Part shown: piece after piece, positions 9,431 through 18,260 of the stretch
How the letters are laid out: each line of letters starts with the position of its first letter
How positions within the stretch are numbered: position 1 is the first letter of the stretch
Assembly: GCF_011764585.1 (NCBI RefSeq)
Contig: NZ_AP022853.1
Location: forward strand, 1,657,501 to 1,721,500
DNA from: Sulfurimicrobium lacus
Lineage (GTDB): Bacteria; Pseudomonadota; Gammaproteobacteria; Burkholderiales; Sulfuricellaceae
Length of the DNA: 64,000 nucleotides
Reading direction: 5' to 3'
Translations under genes and position numbers: made by a program
Notes under the pieces: model-generated
What the model was told of the DNA's origin: nothing
Seen by the model: only the letters and a program-made list of their open reading frames with translations
Database searches by the model: none

Positions 9431-10048
9431 TCAAGGGCAGCCTGCATGGGACTGCGCGCGAAAACCGGAAGCGGGCGCATGCAGGTTATTCGCCAGGTCG
9501 GAACGGTTGTCGATGTCGATGAGTATGCCTGGATCGTCGCAGTCCAGGTATTGGAGGCTCGATGCATGAGCCGCGAGCAGGGAAGAGGCGCCGCGATCGT
9601 CGCCGAGACTGGTCAGCTCGTCGAAAAATGCCTGAGCGAAACCGACCGGATGGCCGCGCCGTCCCTGATGGCGCGGGGCAGCGAGGGCAGCACCGGCGCG
9701 CAGCAGGCCAGTTACGGCGCGGATGGTGTCGGTGTGGATATAAGGCATGTCCGCCAGCGCGATCAGCCAGCCGTTCGCATCGGCCGCCGCCCTCACGCCG
9801 CAGGCCAGGCTGGCGCCCATGCCGGCAGCGGCATCGGGGCAGTACGTCACGCGCAAGCCGGCTTCTTCGTACAGACGCGCCAGCACCCGGTCGGCGGGGC
9901 GCACCACGGCGATGGCGCAATCGACGCCGCCAAGCAGGTTGCGCCCTGACTTGACGCCGAGCGGCATGCCATCGGCCAGGGGGACCAGCAGCTTGTCGCC
10001 GCCGAAGCGGCTGCCCGCACCCGCGGCGAGCAGGATGCCGGTTATCAC
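9431..10048 (-). CDS. mocA: MocA-like molybdopterin cytidylyltransferase
   Basis: A 205-aa cytoplasmic nucleotidyltransferase of the MobA/MocA fold. The N-terminal NTP-binding motif is ILLAAGAGSRFGGDKLLVPL; LADMPYIHTDTI carries the metal-binding DMP. In this family MocA transfers CMP from CTP to molybdopterin to give the MCD cofactor used by xanthine-dehydrogenase-type hydroxylases, which fits its position behind such genes. The start is GTG, sharing GTGA with the xdhC stop, so translation is probably coupled. A MobA (guanylyl) role is less likely given the context. Confidence 0.85.
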   Translation of the reverse strand: MITGILLAAGAGSRFGGDKLLVPLADGMPLGVKSGRNLLGGVDCAIAVVRPADRVLARLYEEAGLRVTYCPDAAAGMGASLACGVRAAADANGWLIALADMPYIHTDTIRAVTGLLRAGAALAAPRHQGRRGHPVGFAQAFFDELTSLGDDRGASSLLAAHASSLQYLDCDDPGILIDIDNRSDLANNLHAPASGFRAQSHAGCP

Positions 10049-11046
10049 GTGGCGATGGCCGGTTGGCGAGCAAACGTGGGTTCGCGCGCGGCAGGAGAAG
10101 CGGTACGCAGGATGATGCCGTGACGCAACGCAGTTAATTCCGCCAGGATGGCCACGGCGATTTCAGCCGGGGTGCGGCTGCCGATGGGCAGGCCGACCGG
10201 CCCATGCAGGCGGTTAACAGCCTCCGTGTCGAGATCGAACAGCCGCAGCCGGTCGCGGCGCTGAGCGTTATTGGATTGCGAGCCCAGGGCGCCGACGTAG
10301 AAGGCTGGCGATTTAAGTGCTTCGAGCAGGGCAAGATCATCGAGTCGGGGGTCGTGGGCTAGCGCGATCACCGCGCTGCGTCCATCCGGGTTCAGGGCCC
10401 TGACTGCGTCGTCCGGCATGGCGGGCAGCAGTTCCGCCTCCGGCACATCCCAGGCGAGGCGGTATTCCTCGCGCGGATCGCACACCAGCACCTGGTAATC
10501 CAGCGCCTGGGCCATGCGGGCCAGGTACTGTGAAACCTGGCCCGCGCCGATCAGCAGCAGGCGCCAGTGTGGCCCGTGGACGACATGCAGCGTGTGCCCG
10601 TCGCAGCGTGTGATTTCGTCGGCCGCAGGTGCGTACAGGCTCGCCAGACCAGTGGCGAGTTCAAGGCGACGGCCGACCAGCTTGCGCTGATTCAGCATGT
10701 TCAGAAGCGCATGCAGCAGCGGCTTGCCGGGGGCATGCTCGAGCACCAGTTGCAGCTTGCCCCCGCAGGGCAGGCCGAAGCGCCGCGATTCCTCCGGGGA
10801 ACCGCCATAGCCGACGATTTCCGGCCGAGTGACCGGCGCCAGGCGCACGCGTTCGATCAGGTCTGCTTCGATGCAGCCGCCCGAAACCGATCCCGCCGGC
10901 AGGCCGTCGTCGCGCACCGCGAGCAGCGAACCCACCGGGCGCGGCGAGGAACCCCAGGTCGCCACGACCGTGGCCAGCATGACCTCATGGCCTTCCTCGC
11001 GCCATTCCAGGCATTTGCGGAAAACTTCTACGTCTGCGCTTTGCAT
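10045..11046 (-). CDS. xdhC: XdhC/CoxI family maturation factor
   Basis: A 333-aa protein of the XdhC family, which binds and sulfurates the molybdenum cofactor and delivers it to xanthine-dehydrogenase-type apoenzymes. The N-terminal XdhC/CoxI domain shows [20 protein letters not shown] and [14 protein letters not shown]. The C-terminal Rossmann-like domain shows [17 protein letters not shown] and ends with [17 protein letters not shown] 11046 overlaps the stop of the upstream catalytic-subunit gene as ATGA, and its own stop overlaps the mocA GTG. The frame stays open upstream through antisense DNA of the catalytic subunit, which is not coding. Confidence 0.9.
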   Translation of the reverse strand: MQSADVEVFRKCLEWREEGHEVMLATVVATWGSSPRPVGSLLAVRDDGLPAGSVSGGCIEADLIERVRLAPVTRPEIVGYGGSPEESRRFGLPCGGKLQLVLEHAPGKPLLHALLNMLNQRKLVGRRLELATGLASLYAPAADEITRCDGHTLHVVHGPHWRLLLIGAGQVSQYLARMAQALDYQVLVCDPREEYRLAWDVPEAELLPAMPDDAVRALNPDGRSAVIALAHDPRLDDLALLEALKSPAFYVGALGSQSNNAQRRDRLRLFDLDTEAVNRLHGPVGLPIGSRTPAEIAVAILAELTALRHGIILRTASPAAREPTFARQPAIAT

Positions 11047-13232
11047 CACGCGCTCCTCAGTTCCGCGGTTTCGAACGGCAGCCGGCGCAGGCGCTTGCCG
11101 GTTGCGGCGAACAGGGCGTTGGCCACGGCCGGGGCGAGCGGCGGCACGCCCGGTTCGCCGACGCCGGTGGGCGCGGCTTCGGACGGCATGATGTGCACCT
11201 CGACCTGGGGCATTTCGCTGATGCGCAGCAGCGGGTAGCTGTCGAAATTGGCCTGTTCGACCCGCCCGTCCTTGAACGTGATTGCGCTGTGCCGCGCGGC
11301 CGAAAGGGCGAAGCCGATGCCGCCTTCCATTTGCGCCCTGACCTGGTCCGGGTTGACCGCCAGGCCGCAGTCCACAGCGCATACCACGCGGTCCACGCGG
11401 AACGACCCATCGGGGCGGACGCTGACTTCCGCCACCTCCGCCACGTAAGTGTGGAAAGACTCGTGCACCGCGATGCCGCGCCCTCTGCGCACACCTGGTT
11501 TTTCCGCCAGCGGCTTGCTCCAGCCGGCCTTGTCGGCGGCCAGCTCCAGCACGCCTTTGAGGCGCGGCTGTTGCGCCAGCAGGTCGCGGCGAAACAGGTA
11601 GGGGTCGCGCTTCGCCGCCAGGGCCAGCTCGTCCATGAACGCTTCGGTCGCGAATGCGGTGTGGGTGTGGCCGACGCTGCGCCACCACAACACGGGTATC
11701 CCTACCCTGGGCGAATGCAGGTCGACGTGCAGGTTGGGGATGGCGTAGGCGAGATTCGCTGCACCTTCGACCGAGGTCCTGTCGATGCCGTCCTTGACCA
11801 TGGCGGATTCGAAAGGCGTGCCGGCAAGAATGGACTGGCCGACGATGCGCTGGCTCCATGCCACCGGGCTGCCCTCTGCGTCGAGTCCGGCACTCAGCGC
11901 GTGGACGAACATGGGACGGTAAAAGCCGCCGTGCAGGTCGTCTTCGCGCGTCCACATGAGCCGGATCGGCGCGTCGAGATGGCGCGTCGCCCTGGCTACC
12001 GACACGGCTTCGGCGATGTAGTCGGAGGCCGGGTTGGCGCGCCGCCCGAAGCTGCCGCCCGCGAAAGTGGTGTGGATAAACACCTGCTCGGGCTTGAGTC
12101 CGGCGATGTGCGCAGCGGTGGCCTGGTCGGAAGTCTGCGATTGGGAACCGGCCCAGATTTCGCAGCTGTCGTCCTTGAGGTGTACCACGCAGTTGAGCGG
12201 CTCCATCGGGGCATGGGCCAGGTAGGGGAACTCGAAGCGTGCTTCGAACTTGGTGGGTGCGGCGGTGAAGGCCGTGGCTGCGTCGCCCTCGTTGCGCGCC
12301 ACCGTGCCTGGCTTGTCCAGCAGGTCCAGGTAGCGCTGGCGCAGTTCGGCGCTGGATACCCGCTCGGCGGCGCTTTCGTCCCATTCGATCTGCAGCGCGT
12401 CGCGCCCTTTTTTCGCCGCCCAGAAATCCGCGGCGATCACCGCGACCCCGCGCGGCACTTCGACCACGGCGCGCACGCCGGGCAGGGCCAGCGCCTTGTC
12501 CGGGCGCACCTTTGCGGCCCTGGCGCCGAAGCTGGGCGGGCGCGCCAGCACTGCGGTCAGCATGCCCGGCAGCCTGAGATCGCCGGCAAACTCTGCGCTG
12601 CCATTGCTCTTCGCCTTGGCGTCGGTGCGCTTGAACTGTTTGCCGATGTACTTGAAATCGCGCGCCGGCTTGAGAGCCACGTCCTGCGGCACCGGCATGG
12701 TCGCTGCGCTTTCCGCCAGCTGGCCGTAGCCGGCCTTGCGCCGGCTGGAGGCGTGCAGCACCATGCCGTCCCTGGTGGAGAGGCTTTTCGCGTCCACCTT
12801 CCACATGTCCGCCGCCGCGGCGATCAGCATGGCGCGCGCCGTGGCCCCGGCGCGGCGCAGCTGCAAATAGGAGTTGGCCATCGAGCTGCTGCCGCCGGTG
12901 CCCTGCATCTTGCCCCACTGCAGGTTGTTGTAGAGCGTAGCGTCGGCCGGGGCGGATTCCACCCGGATCTTGTCCCAGGGCACATCCAGTTCCTCGGCCA
13001 CCAGGGTCGGCAAGCCGGTGTTGACGCCCTGGCCCATCTCCAGGTGCTTGACGATCACCGTCACGCTGCCGTCCGGCGCGACGCGGATGAAGGCATTGGG
13101 CTTGAAGGTCGTTGCGGCGGGCAGTTTGGCAGCCAGGCCGGAGGGCAGGTAGAAGGCGATGGTCAGCCCCGCTCCCAGCGCGGCACCGGCCTTGAGGAAG
13201 TCGCGCCGGCCAAGGTCGATGGTCGTGTCCAT
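11046..13232 (-). CDS. Tat-exported molybdopterin-binding hydroxylase subunit (IorB-like)
   Basis: A 728-aa large subunit of the xanthine oxidase family, closest in layout to the beta subunit of isoquinoline 1-oxidoreductase/aldehyde oxidase IorB type. Residues 1-35 hold a twin-arginine signal, [17 protein letters not shown]. The rest is the duplicated molybdopterin-binding domain, with [19 protein letters not shown] and a C-terminal [20 protein letters not shown] typical of MCD-binding enzymes. It would hydroxylate an N-heterocycle or oxidise an aldehyde; the substrate cannot be read from sequence. The neighbouring 2Fe-2S subunit lacks a signal and would be co-exported. It starts 3 nt after that gene. 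Confidence 0.9.
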   Translation of the reverse strand: MDTTIDLGRRDFLKAGAALGAGLTIAFYLPSGLAAKLPAATTFKPNAFIRVAPDGSVTVIVKHLEMGQGVNTGLPTLVAEELDVPWDKIRVESAPADATLYNNLQWGKMQGTGGSSSMANSYLQLRRAGATARAMLIAAAADMWKVDAKSLSTRDGMVLHASSRRKAGYGQLAESAATMPVPQDVALKPARDFKYIGKQFKRTDAKAKSNGSAEFAGDLRLPGMLTAVLARPPSFGARAAKVRPDKALALPGVRAVVEVPRGVAVIAADFWAAKKGRDALQIEWDESAAERVSSAELRQRYLDLLDKPGTVARNEGDAATAFTAAPTKFEARFEFPYLAHAPMEPLNCVVHLKDDSCEIWAGSQSQTSDQATAAHIAGLKPEQVFIHTTFAGGSFGRRANPASDYIAEAVSVARATRHLDAPIRLMWTREDDLHGGFYRPMFVHALSAGLDAEGSPVAWSQRIVGQSILAGTPFESAMVKDGIDRTSVEGAANLAYAIPNLHVDLHSPRVGIPVLWWRSVGHTHTAFATEAFMDELALAAKRDPYLFRRDLLAQQPRLKGVLELAADKAGWSKPLAEKPGVRRGRGIAVHESFHTYVAEVAEVSVRPDGSFRVDRVVCAVDCGLAVNPDQVRAQMEGGIGFALSAARHSAITFKDGRVEQANFDSYPLLRISEMPQVEVHIMPSEAAPTGVGEPGVPPLAPAVANALFAATGKRLRRLPFETAELRSA

Positions 13233-13235
13233 GTC

Positions 13236-13694
13236 TCAGGCCCTCATCTTTGCCGCGGCGTGGTGCACTGCCGCGCGTATGCGCTGATAGGTGGCGCAGC
13301 GGCACAGGTTGCCGTCCAGCGCGGCGTCGATATCGGCGTCGCTGGGGCGGTGGTTGTGCGTCAGCAGTGCGGTGGCGGACATGATCTGGCCCGGCTGGCA
13401 ATAGCCGCATTGCGGCACGTCGAGCTCGACCCAGGCCTGCAGCAGTGCCTGGGCGGCCTTGCCGGACGCGCCTTCGATGGTGGTGATCTTTTGCCCGGCT
13501 GCCACGGAAACCGGCGTCTTGCAGGCGCGTACCGGGGCGCCGTTCAGGTGCACGGTGCAGGCCCCGCACAGCGCTTCGCCGCAGCCGAACTTGGTGCCGG
13601 TGAGGCCGAGGGTGTCGCGCAGCACCCACAGCAGGGGCGTGTCGGGCGCAACGTCCACCTCGCGCGGTTTGCCGTTGACGATCAAAGAGAGCAT
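13236..13694 (-). CDS. 2Fe-2S subunit of molybdenum hydroxylase (IorA-like)
   Basis: A 152-aa small electron-transfer subunit. The plant-type ferredoxin half carries [17 protein letters not shown] plus a further Cys in RACKTP. The helical half carries [16 protein letters not shown] and [11 protein letters not shown], supplying the second cluster. Eight cysteines in the family spacing are present. No export signal is seen, consistent with piggy-back Tat export with the partner. It is the first gene of a minus-strand operon running through the large subunit, xdhC and mocA; there is no separate FAD subunit, as expected for the IorAB type, which passes electrons to a cytochrome-type acceptor. Confidence 0.92.
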   Translation of the reverse strand: MLSLIVNGKPREVDVAPDTPLLWVLRDTLGLTGTKFGCGEALCGACTVHLNGAPVRACKTPVSVAAGQKITTIEGASGKAAQALLQAWVELDVPQCGYCQPGQIMSATALLTHNHRPSDADIDAALDGNLCRCATYQRIRAAVHHAAAKMRA

Positions 13695-14016
13695 GGGAAT
13701 CCTCCGTTATCCGCGGTGATATGGGCGGGAAACCGTACCCTAGCAAAGCGGTCATGAGCCGGACATGGGGTCGATACCTACTTTTGCCGCGCGGGTTGGC
13801 CGGCAAGAATTACCGTCCGCACTCCGCCGCGCGGACGGAATTGCCGCACAGCCGCAGCCCCTGCGGGGCGGCACGCTCACGGGCATGCGCTGAAGGCCGC
13901 CTCCCTGGCCGTGAGCGACGGTTTTGGTGCATCGCCTTCGGGCGGCGTCGAACTCTGGCGCATTTCTTGCGTCGAACGGTTTCCGTTCTACCTTTCTCTC
14001 ATCGGGAAAAGCATTC
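13695..14016. other. Divergent promoter region with AATT-flanked hairpin
   Basis: This 322-bp gap separates the molybdenum hydroxylase operon from the HD-GYP-like gene. It contains an 8-bp perfect inverted repeat (CCGTCCGC at 13813-13820, GCGGACGG at 13831-13838) flanked by AATT on both sides. It could be an operator or an RNA hairpin. No protein-like frame or confident promoter hexamers were found. Confidence 0.4.
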
Positions 14017-15213
14017 ATGATCCCTTACAGCAACCCTCATCCACGCGGACACGCCGGTTCCGCTGCGGCAGTTTTCAGCCGCATGCTGCGCCCCGTCGTC
14101 GTGCCGCACGATCTGATCGGCCATCGTACGCCGTGCGACATTTTCAACGCCCGTGGCGCGGTCTGGATCAAGGCCGGCAGCACGATACCGCAGAGCGTCG
14201 GCGACCCTTCGTATGCCGGGCGCTTCTATTGCCGCGCCGCGGAAGCCGGGCAGATTTCCTTTCTCGACCCGATTCGCGGACTGCAGCGGGTCGCCGGCGA
14301 CCTGTCCGACATAGCCGCGCGCATTGCGCGGGGCGAACACGTTGCCGTAGGGGAGCTGGCTAGCCTGGTACGGCAGGTCCGGGAGCTGTGGGCTGCGGAT
14401 GCCGATGCCTGTCTCGGCTATGCCCGCCTGGCGCGTTTCGGCCGCCACAGCATCTGGCACACCATCCATGTCGCCCTGCTCACGGCAGAGCTGGCAGCGG
14501 CTTGCAGTTACGAAGGGGATGAACTGGAAAGCATGATCGGCGGCGCGCTGACCATGAACCTGGCGCAGTTGTCCCTGCACGACGAAATGTATGAGCTTTA
14601 TGGCGCGCTCGACAGCGGCCTCCAGGACGCGCTGCGCCTGCATCCGCTGGAAAGCGTAAGGCTGCTGGGGAGGATCGGGAAATTCGACGGCGCATGGGTC
14701 GACGCTGTGGCGCTGCATCACGAGAATGTCGACGGCAGCGGCTATCCGCTACAGCTCAAGGGCGCCGACATCGCGCTGTCCTCGCGCATCGTGCGCGTCG
14801 CGGACACCTTCGCGGCCCGCGTGACCGGGCGCAGGTCGCGCCCGCCGCGCCACTGGAACATCATGCACGCGCGGGAAATCCCGATGCTGGTGGAACACGT
14901 TTTCGGCGCCGACCTGCTGCGCCTGGATCATACCCTGGTGCGCCGCCTGATCGACGTGCTCGGCCGCTTCCCGCCGGGCAGCCTGGTGCGCCTGAGCAAC
15001 CGCGAGCTGGCGCTCGTCACGCGCCGCCAGAGCGGGCTTCACAACAAGCCGTCGCAGGTTTACGCCATCTTCGATGCTTTGGGACACCCGCTGGAAGCGC
15101 CTCGCCTGAGGCAGATCGGTTTCGGCCAGTATGAAATCCGCGGCTACGCCCATGACCAGTTGCCGAAATTGCCGGATTTCGACTGGCCGACGGCCTGGGG
15201 TTACGGGCTGTAG
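14017..15213 (+). CDS. Degenerate HD-GYP domain protein
   Basis: A 398-aa protein. Residues about 135-310 are an HD-GYP domain: HSIWHTIHVALLTAELA, HPLESVRLL, the hallmark ALHHENVDGSGYPLQLKG and the late RIVRVADTFAA. The catalytic HD pair itself is gone: the expected H-D-x-G-K segment reads LTMNLAQLSL. Cyclic-di-GMP hydrolysis is therefore doubtful, and the protein may be a ligand-binding or scaffold member. The C-terminal part (PPGSLVRLSNRELALVTRR) resembles the tail shared with the other HD-GYP proteins here. ATG 14017 was chosen over an in-frame start at 13924 because the extra N-terminus looks non-protein-like; the ribosome site is weak. Confidence 0.83.
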   Translation: MIPYSNPHPRGHAGSAAAVFSRMLRPVVVPHDLIGHRTPCDIFNARGAVWIKAGSTIPQSVGDPSYAGRFYCRAAEAGQISFLDPIRGLQRVAGDLSDIAARIARGEHVAVGELASLVRQVRELWAADADACLGYARLARFGRHSIWHTIHVALLTAELAAACSYEGDELESMIGGALTMNLAQLSLHDEMYELYGALDSGLQDALRLHPLESVRLLGRIGKFDGAWVDAVALHHENVDGSGYPLQLKGADIALSSRIVRVADTFAARVTGRRSRPPRHWNIMHAREIPMLVEHVFGADLLRLDHTLVRRLIDVLGRFPPGSLVRLSNRELALVTRRQSGLHNKPSQVYAIFDALGHPLEAPRLRQIGFGQYEIRGYAHDQLPKLPDFDWPTAWGYGL

Positions 15214-15231
15214 GCCAGCGGGAGCAGTCCG

Positions 15232-16188
15232 CTAGCTGGTCCCGGCAGGCGGCTTGCGCCGGAACACGTAAACGGCAGAGCCCAGTTCGGGCGGCAGCAC
15301 TAGGGCGCCCAGTTTTTTATCCTCTGCGAAATCGAAAGCGGATTGCTGCCGGTAGTCTTTCCAGTTGCCGAAAGCGACTTCGTGGCGGCTGCCGATGACG
15401 ATGTAAAGCTGTACGCTGGGCGTAGTGAACACGTGGCGCTCGAAATCATTCTCCGCCGGCGGCCAGGAACAGATCACCACTTCCGGCGTATAGGTGGCCA
15501 GCGCTTCGCGGGCATCGAGCTTGACCACCCATTCGGGGTAGGTCACGGCATTTGTCCAGCCGTGGTTGTCCGTCGCGCTCAGCTGGATCCCCCGGTCTTT
15601 CAGGAAGCGCGTCAAGGTTCCGTCTCCCGCCGCGATTTCCAGGCAGCTTCTGCCGCCGATCATCCCGGCCAGGGCCTCGATCAGTGCGCGCGAATAGAAA
15701 CAGCAGATTCCCCGCGCTTGCACCAGGGGCATGAGGCGCTTTTTCTGCCACACCAGCGGCCACAGCAGGCGGAACCAGAACAGGGAAACCGGCTTGCGCT
15801 CCAGCTCCCTGGCGAACAGCAGTTTCTGGGCGATAAAACCGTTGAACAGATTGAAGCGCAGCTTGCCTTTCGTAGCGCCTGCATTGGACGCCAGCGTGGA
15901 CAGGGAGAGTTTTTTGACCGATTCGTGGGCCATGCGGCTACGGACCAGGTGCGACAGTGCAGTTTCGAGGCTTGCCTGGCGGCTGCCGGGAGCAGGCTTG
16001 ACCGACGCCGCGTGTGCGGATACGCGCGCCAGATAGGCCTTCAGGTCTTCCGCGCGGCCGCTCTCGACGATGGCTGAAATATCCTGCTGCACCGCTGCCC
16101 ATTCCTTGGGGTAGCTGGCGCAAAGCTCGTCCAGGGACGGCTTGGTCTTCAGCCATTCCACCGCTTTTGCGTAAGCCGCCTGTTTCAT
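15232..16188 (-). CDS. Class I SAM-dependent methyltransferase-like protein
   Basis: A 318-aa protein. The C-terminal half has a Rossmann methyltransferase core: the SAM motif CLEIAAGDGTLTRFLKDRGI, the acidic/aromatic turn SATDNHGWTN, and VVICSWPPAENDFE at the motif IV position. The N-terminal 120 residues are basic and helical and do not match a domain I know. The substrate is unknown. ATG 16188 is preferred; the frame extends upstream to 16383 but with non-protein-like residues. It is convergent with the HD-GYP-like gene, 18 nt between stops. Confidence 0.7.
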   Translation of the reverse strand: MKQAAYAKAVEWLKTKPSLDELCASYPKEWAAVQQDISAIVESGRAEDLKAYLARVSAHAASVKPAPGSRQASLETALSHLVRSRMAHESVKKLSLSTLASNAGATKGKLRFNLFNGFIAQKLLFARELERKPVSLFWFRLLWPLVWQKKRLMPLVQARGICCFYSRALIEALAGMIGGRSCLEIAAGDGTLTRFLKDRGIQLSATDNHGWTNAVTYPEWVVKLDAREALATYTPEVVICSWPPAENDFERHVFTTPSVQLYIVIGSRHEVAFGNWKDYRQQSAFDFAEDKKLGALVLPPELGSAVYVFRRKPPAGTS

Positions 16189-16500
16189 GAAAATATCTTT
16201 GACATGTCTGGATTTGGTCTGCCCATCGAGACTGGATAGTATCAAACAGTTGTATCTTGCTCGAAAGAGAAGGATGCATAAATTATCAGTGGGACTGTGC
16301 CGACGGGACGAGCGCGCGGTGGAGGCCGTGCTGCCGAGCCTCGACGCACTGTTTAAACAAGCGCCATGAGCGCATCGCTCCACGCAGTTGCAGCGACTCG
16401 TCGTTAATTAAGGACCTGGATGTCGGGTTTTTTTACACTGTCCTGCGCTGCCCATCAGTGAATTATTTTAACTATTTGTATATATAGAGATAAAGTTCCT
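16189..16500. other. Intergenic region before PEP-CTERM gene
   Basis: This gap separates the methyltransferase gene from the PEP-CTERM gene. The right half is AT-rich (for example TTTGTATATATAG near 16475). No coding frame is supported. The sigma-54-like promoter begins at 16501. Confidence 0.4.
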
Positions 16501-16517
16501 TGGAATGGTTGATGCTT
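16501..16517 (+). promoter_or_regulatory. Sigma-54 (RpoN) type -24/-12 promoter candidate
   Basis: TGGAATGGTTGATGCTT keeps the invariant GG-N10-GC spacing of RpoN promoters (GG at 16502-16503, GC at 16514-16515) and a T before GG; three consensus bases differ. It sits about 70 nt upstream of the PEP-CTERM start codon. PEP-CTERM genes of betaproteobacteria are known to be controlled by PrsK/PrsR with RpoN, which supports the call. Confidence 0.55.
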
Positions 16518-16585
16518 ATGTTGAAGCAAAGGGCCTGGTCTCGGTCCAAAAACTTTTTCGTTGAAACTTTTCCCTGGAGAATAAA

Positions 16586-17308
16586 ATGAAACTCAAAAAA
16601 CTCTCTACCGCCACAGCCTTCGCTGCCGCCCTGCTTGCAAGTAGCAGCGCTTTCGCTGTTGCCATTACACCTACTGTTTCCTTCAACCCTGGCGCCACGC
16701 TGAATACCACGGGCCTGAGCACCTACACGACAAGTGGGGCGCAAATGGCAGGTATGACTGTGACTGCCTATTTCAGCGGCGGCTCGAGCGAAACCGTCAT
16801 CTGGGCTGCCGGGGCCAATCCCGCCGGGGCTGCCACGGGCACTGCCTGGTCTCTGGGTTTTGCGGGCGTTACAACCTTTTCGCCCTCCTGGGAATTGCTG
16901 ACGTCAGCCAATCTGACCAATTCCATAACGCGAGTGGTCATCGATGGTCGGACGGGCGATACGATTTTCGACACCATTCTGGACCCGGAAACCACGCCCG
17001 GTTCTGCTCGTGGCACGGCTTTCTCCAGTGTCGACGGCCCTGCTGGCCTGAATGTGGCTGCCACCTACATGAACCAGGTCGCGCTGAACGGTACGGTTTA
17101 TGGCGATCTGTTTACCGTGCTTGATATCGGCTTTTCCGCGGTGACCGGTGCTGCTGGTGGATTGGGCGCCAACAGCAGTCTGATCTTTACCGCCGATACG
17201 GACAACACCGCGATTCAGGGCGACCTCAACCCCATTCCCGAGCCCGCCACAATGGCGCTGTTGGGCCTGGGTCTGCTTGGCCTCGGCTTCATGCGCCGCA
17301 GGGCCTGA
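16586..17308 (+). CDS. PEP-CTERM surface protein
   Basis: A 240-aa secreted protein. A Sec signal peptide (about residues 1-24, ALLASSSAFA) is followed by a small-residue-rich, beta-type body without a recognised enzyme motif. The C-terminus is a complete PEP-CTERM sorting signal: PIPEPATMALLGLGLLGLGF, then the basic tail MRRRA. Exosortase would recognise PEP and anchor or release the protein during export, normally linked to exopolysaccharide production; no exosortase is in this window. GGAG lies 7 nt before the ATG. A sigma-54-like promoter and a strong terminator make it a single-gene transcription unit. Confidence 0.93.
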   Translation: MKLKKLSTATAFAAALLASSSAFAVAITPTVSFNPGATLNTTGLSTYTTSGAQMAGMTVTAYFSGGSSETVIWAAGANPAGAATGTAWSLGFAGVTTFSPSWELLTSANLTNSITRVVIDGRTGDTIFDTILDPETTPGSARGTAFSSVDGPAGLNVAATYMNQVALNGTVYGDLFTVLDIGFSAVTGAAGGLGANSSLIFTADTDNTAIQGDLNPIPEPATMALLGLGLLGLGFMRRRA

Positions 17309-17332
17309 AACTGTCGGAAAGTCTGACAACCA

Positions 17333-17360
17333 AAGGCGGCCGGAAGGCCGCCTTCTTATT
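17333..17360 (+). terminator. Rho-independent terminator after PEP-CTERM gene
   Basis: GGCGGCC (17335-17341), loop GGAA, GGCCGCC (17346-17352), then TTCTTATT. Flanking AA/TT can extend the stem to 9 bp. It lies 25 nt after the PEP-CTERM stop. Confidence 0.85.
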
Positions 17361-17604
17361 GCTCGGCTGAAAATCTACTCGCTGTTCTTGCGTAGTTCGC
17401 ATCCGTCTATATCCGCCTAGTGAAAGGCCATCGGCGCCACGCTCAGCACCAGTGGCGCGTTAATCATGCTGGCCTGGAAGATCGCTCGCAACGGAACTTG
17501 CATTGGCTCTGGCCGCTCAAATTCAGCGCAAAGACGAAAAAAAGCATGCCCGCGCTTCCGGGCCATTGCGCAAGAGCCAGCCTCAATCCTCTCAGGAGAA
17601 CATC

Positions 17605-18087
17605 ATGAAAAAGAACGCAAGCCTTTCAGTCCTCATGGCGGCGCTGCTGGGCATCGCCCCGTTAAGCCTCGCCTCCCAGCACGAGGTTTCCGGGCAGGAA
17701 AATGGCAAGACCACCTCCAGGGAAGTTCGACGGGAGGTCACCGACGCTGCCGAGGCGATCAAGAACTATTCCGCCGACAAGCGCGACGAGGCGGCGAAAA
17801 AGGCGAAAGCCTCGCTCGACGCCCTGGATGTCCGCATCGCAGCCATGGAAGCGCGCATCGACAAAAACTGGGACAAGATGGACGCGGCCGCACGCGAACA
17901 GGCACGCAGCACCCTGGATGCGCTTCGCAAGCAGCGGGTTCAAGTGGCTGAATGGTACGGCGGGCTGAAAAACAGCACCGCTGACGCGTGGGAGCGCATG
18001 AAGACGGGTTTCTCGGATTCATACAAATCGCTCCGCCACACATGGGAGAAGGCGGATAGGCAATACGGGGGAGAGGACAAGAAATAA
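17605..18087 (+). CDS. Exported coiled-coil protein, unknown function
   Basis: A 160-aa protein starting at ATG 17605 behind CAGGAGAAC. Residues 1-22 form a signal peptide (LMAALLGIAPLSLAS). The rest is almost entirely charged helix with heptad-like spacing (RREVTDAAEAIKNYSADKRD, ALDVRIAAMEARIDKNWDKM). It resembles small periplasmic, stress-associated coiled-coil proteins, but I cannot name a family. The final 40 residues carry aromatic positions (WERMKTGFSDSYKSLRHTWE). It is followed by an HD-GYP gene on the same strand. Confidence 0.75.
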   Translation: MKKNASLSVLMAALLGIAPLSLASQHEVSGQENGKTTSREVRREVTDAAEAIKNYSADKRDEAAKKAKASLDALDVRIAAMEARIDKNWDKMDAAAREQARSTLDALRKQRVQVAEWYGGLKNSTADAWERMKTGFSDSYKSLRHTWEKADRQYGGEDKK

Positions 18088-18260
18088 TCCTGGAAATGGC
18101 GCTTGGTCAGGGTGGCGTGTGTGATCGGCAGGTGAAAGTAAAACCTTTGCCTCGCCTGATGCGTGAGGTCCTGCGCAAAAGCCATGCTGTCTTCGGTAAT
18201 AGTTTCCTCCCCGGTCGAGTCGGTTTTTGTGGAAATGCCCGAATCTGGCATTATGTGAAC

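Noticed and set aside
11193-13757. 854-codon plus frame opposite the molybdenum hydroxylase genes
   Set aside because: Shadow; no motifs, while the opposite strand has a Tat signal and conserved Cys patterns.
11046-13806. Upstream extension of the xdhC frame to a 1253-codon ORF
   Set aside because: The part before ATG 11046 is an out-of-frame reading of the catalytic and 2Fe-2S subunit genes; low-complexity Arg/Gly/Ala-rich.
17475-17490. Second GG-N10-GC site before the coiled-coil gene
   Set aside because: Spacing fits RpoN, but the -12 part (TCGCA) is poor and such matches are frequent by chance in GC-rich DNA; mentioned only as a weak possibility.
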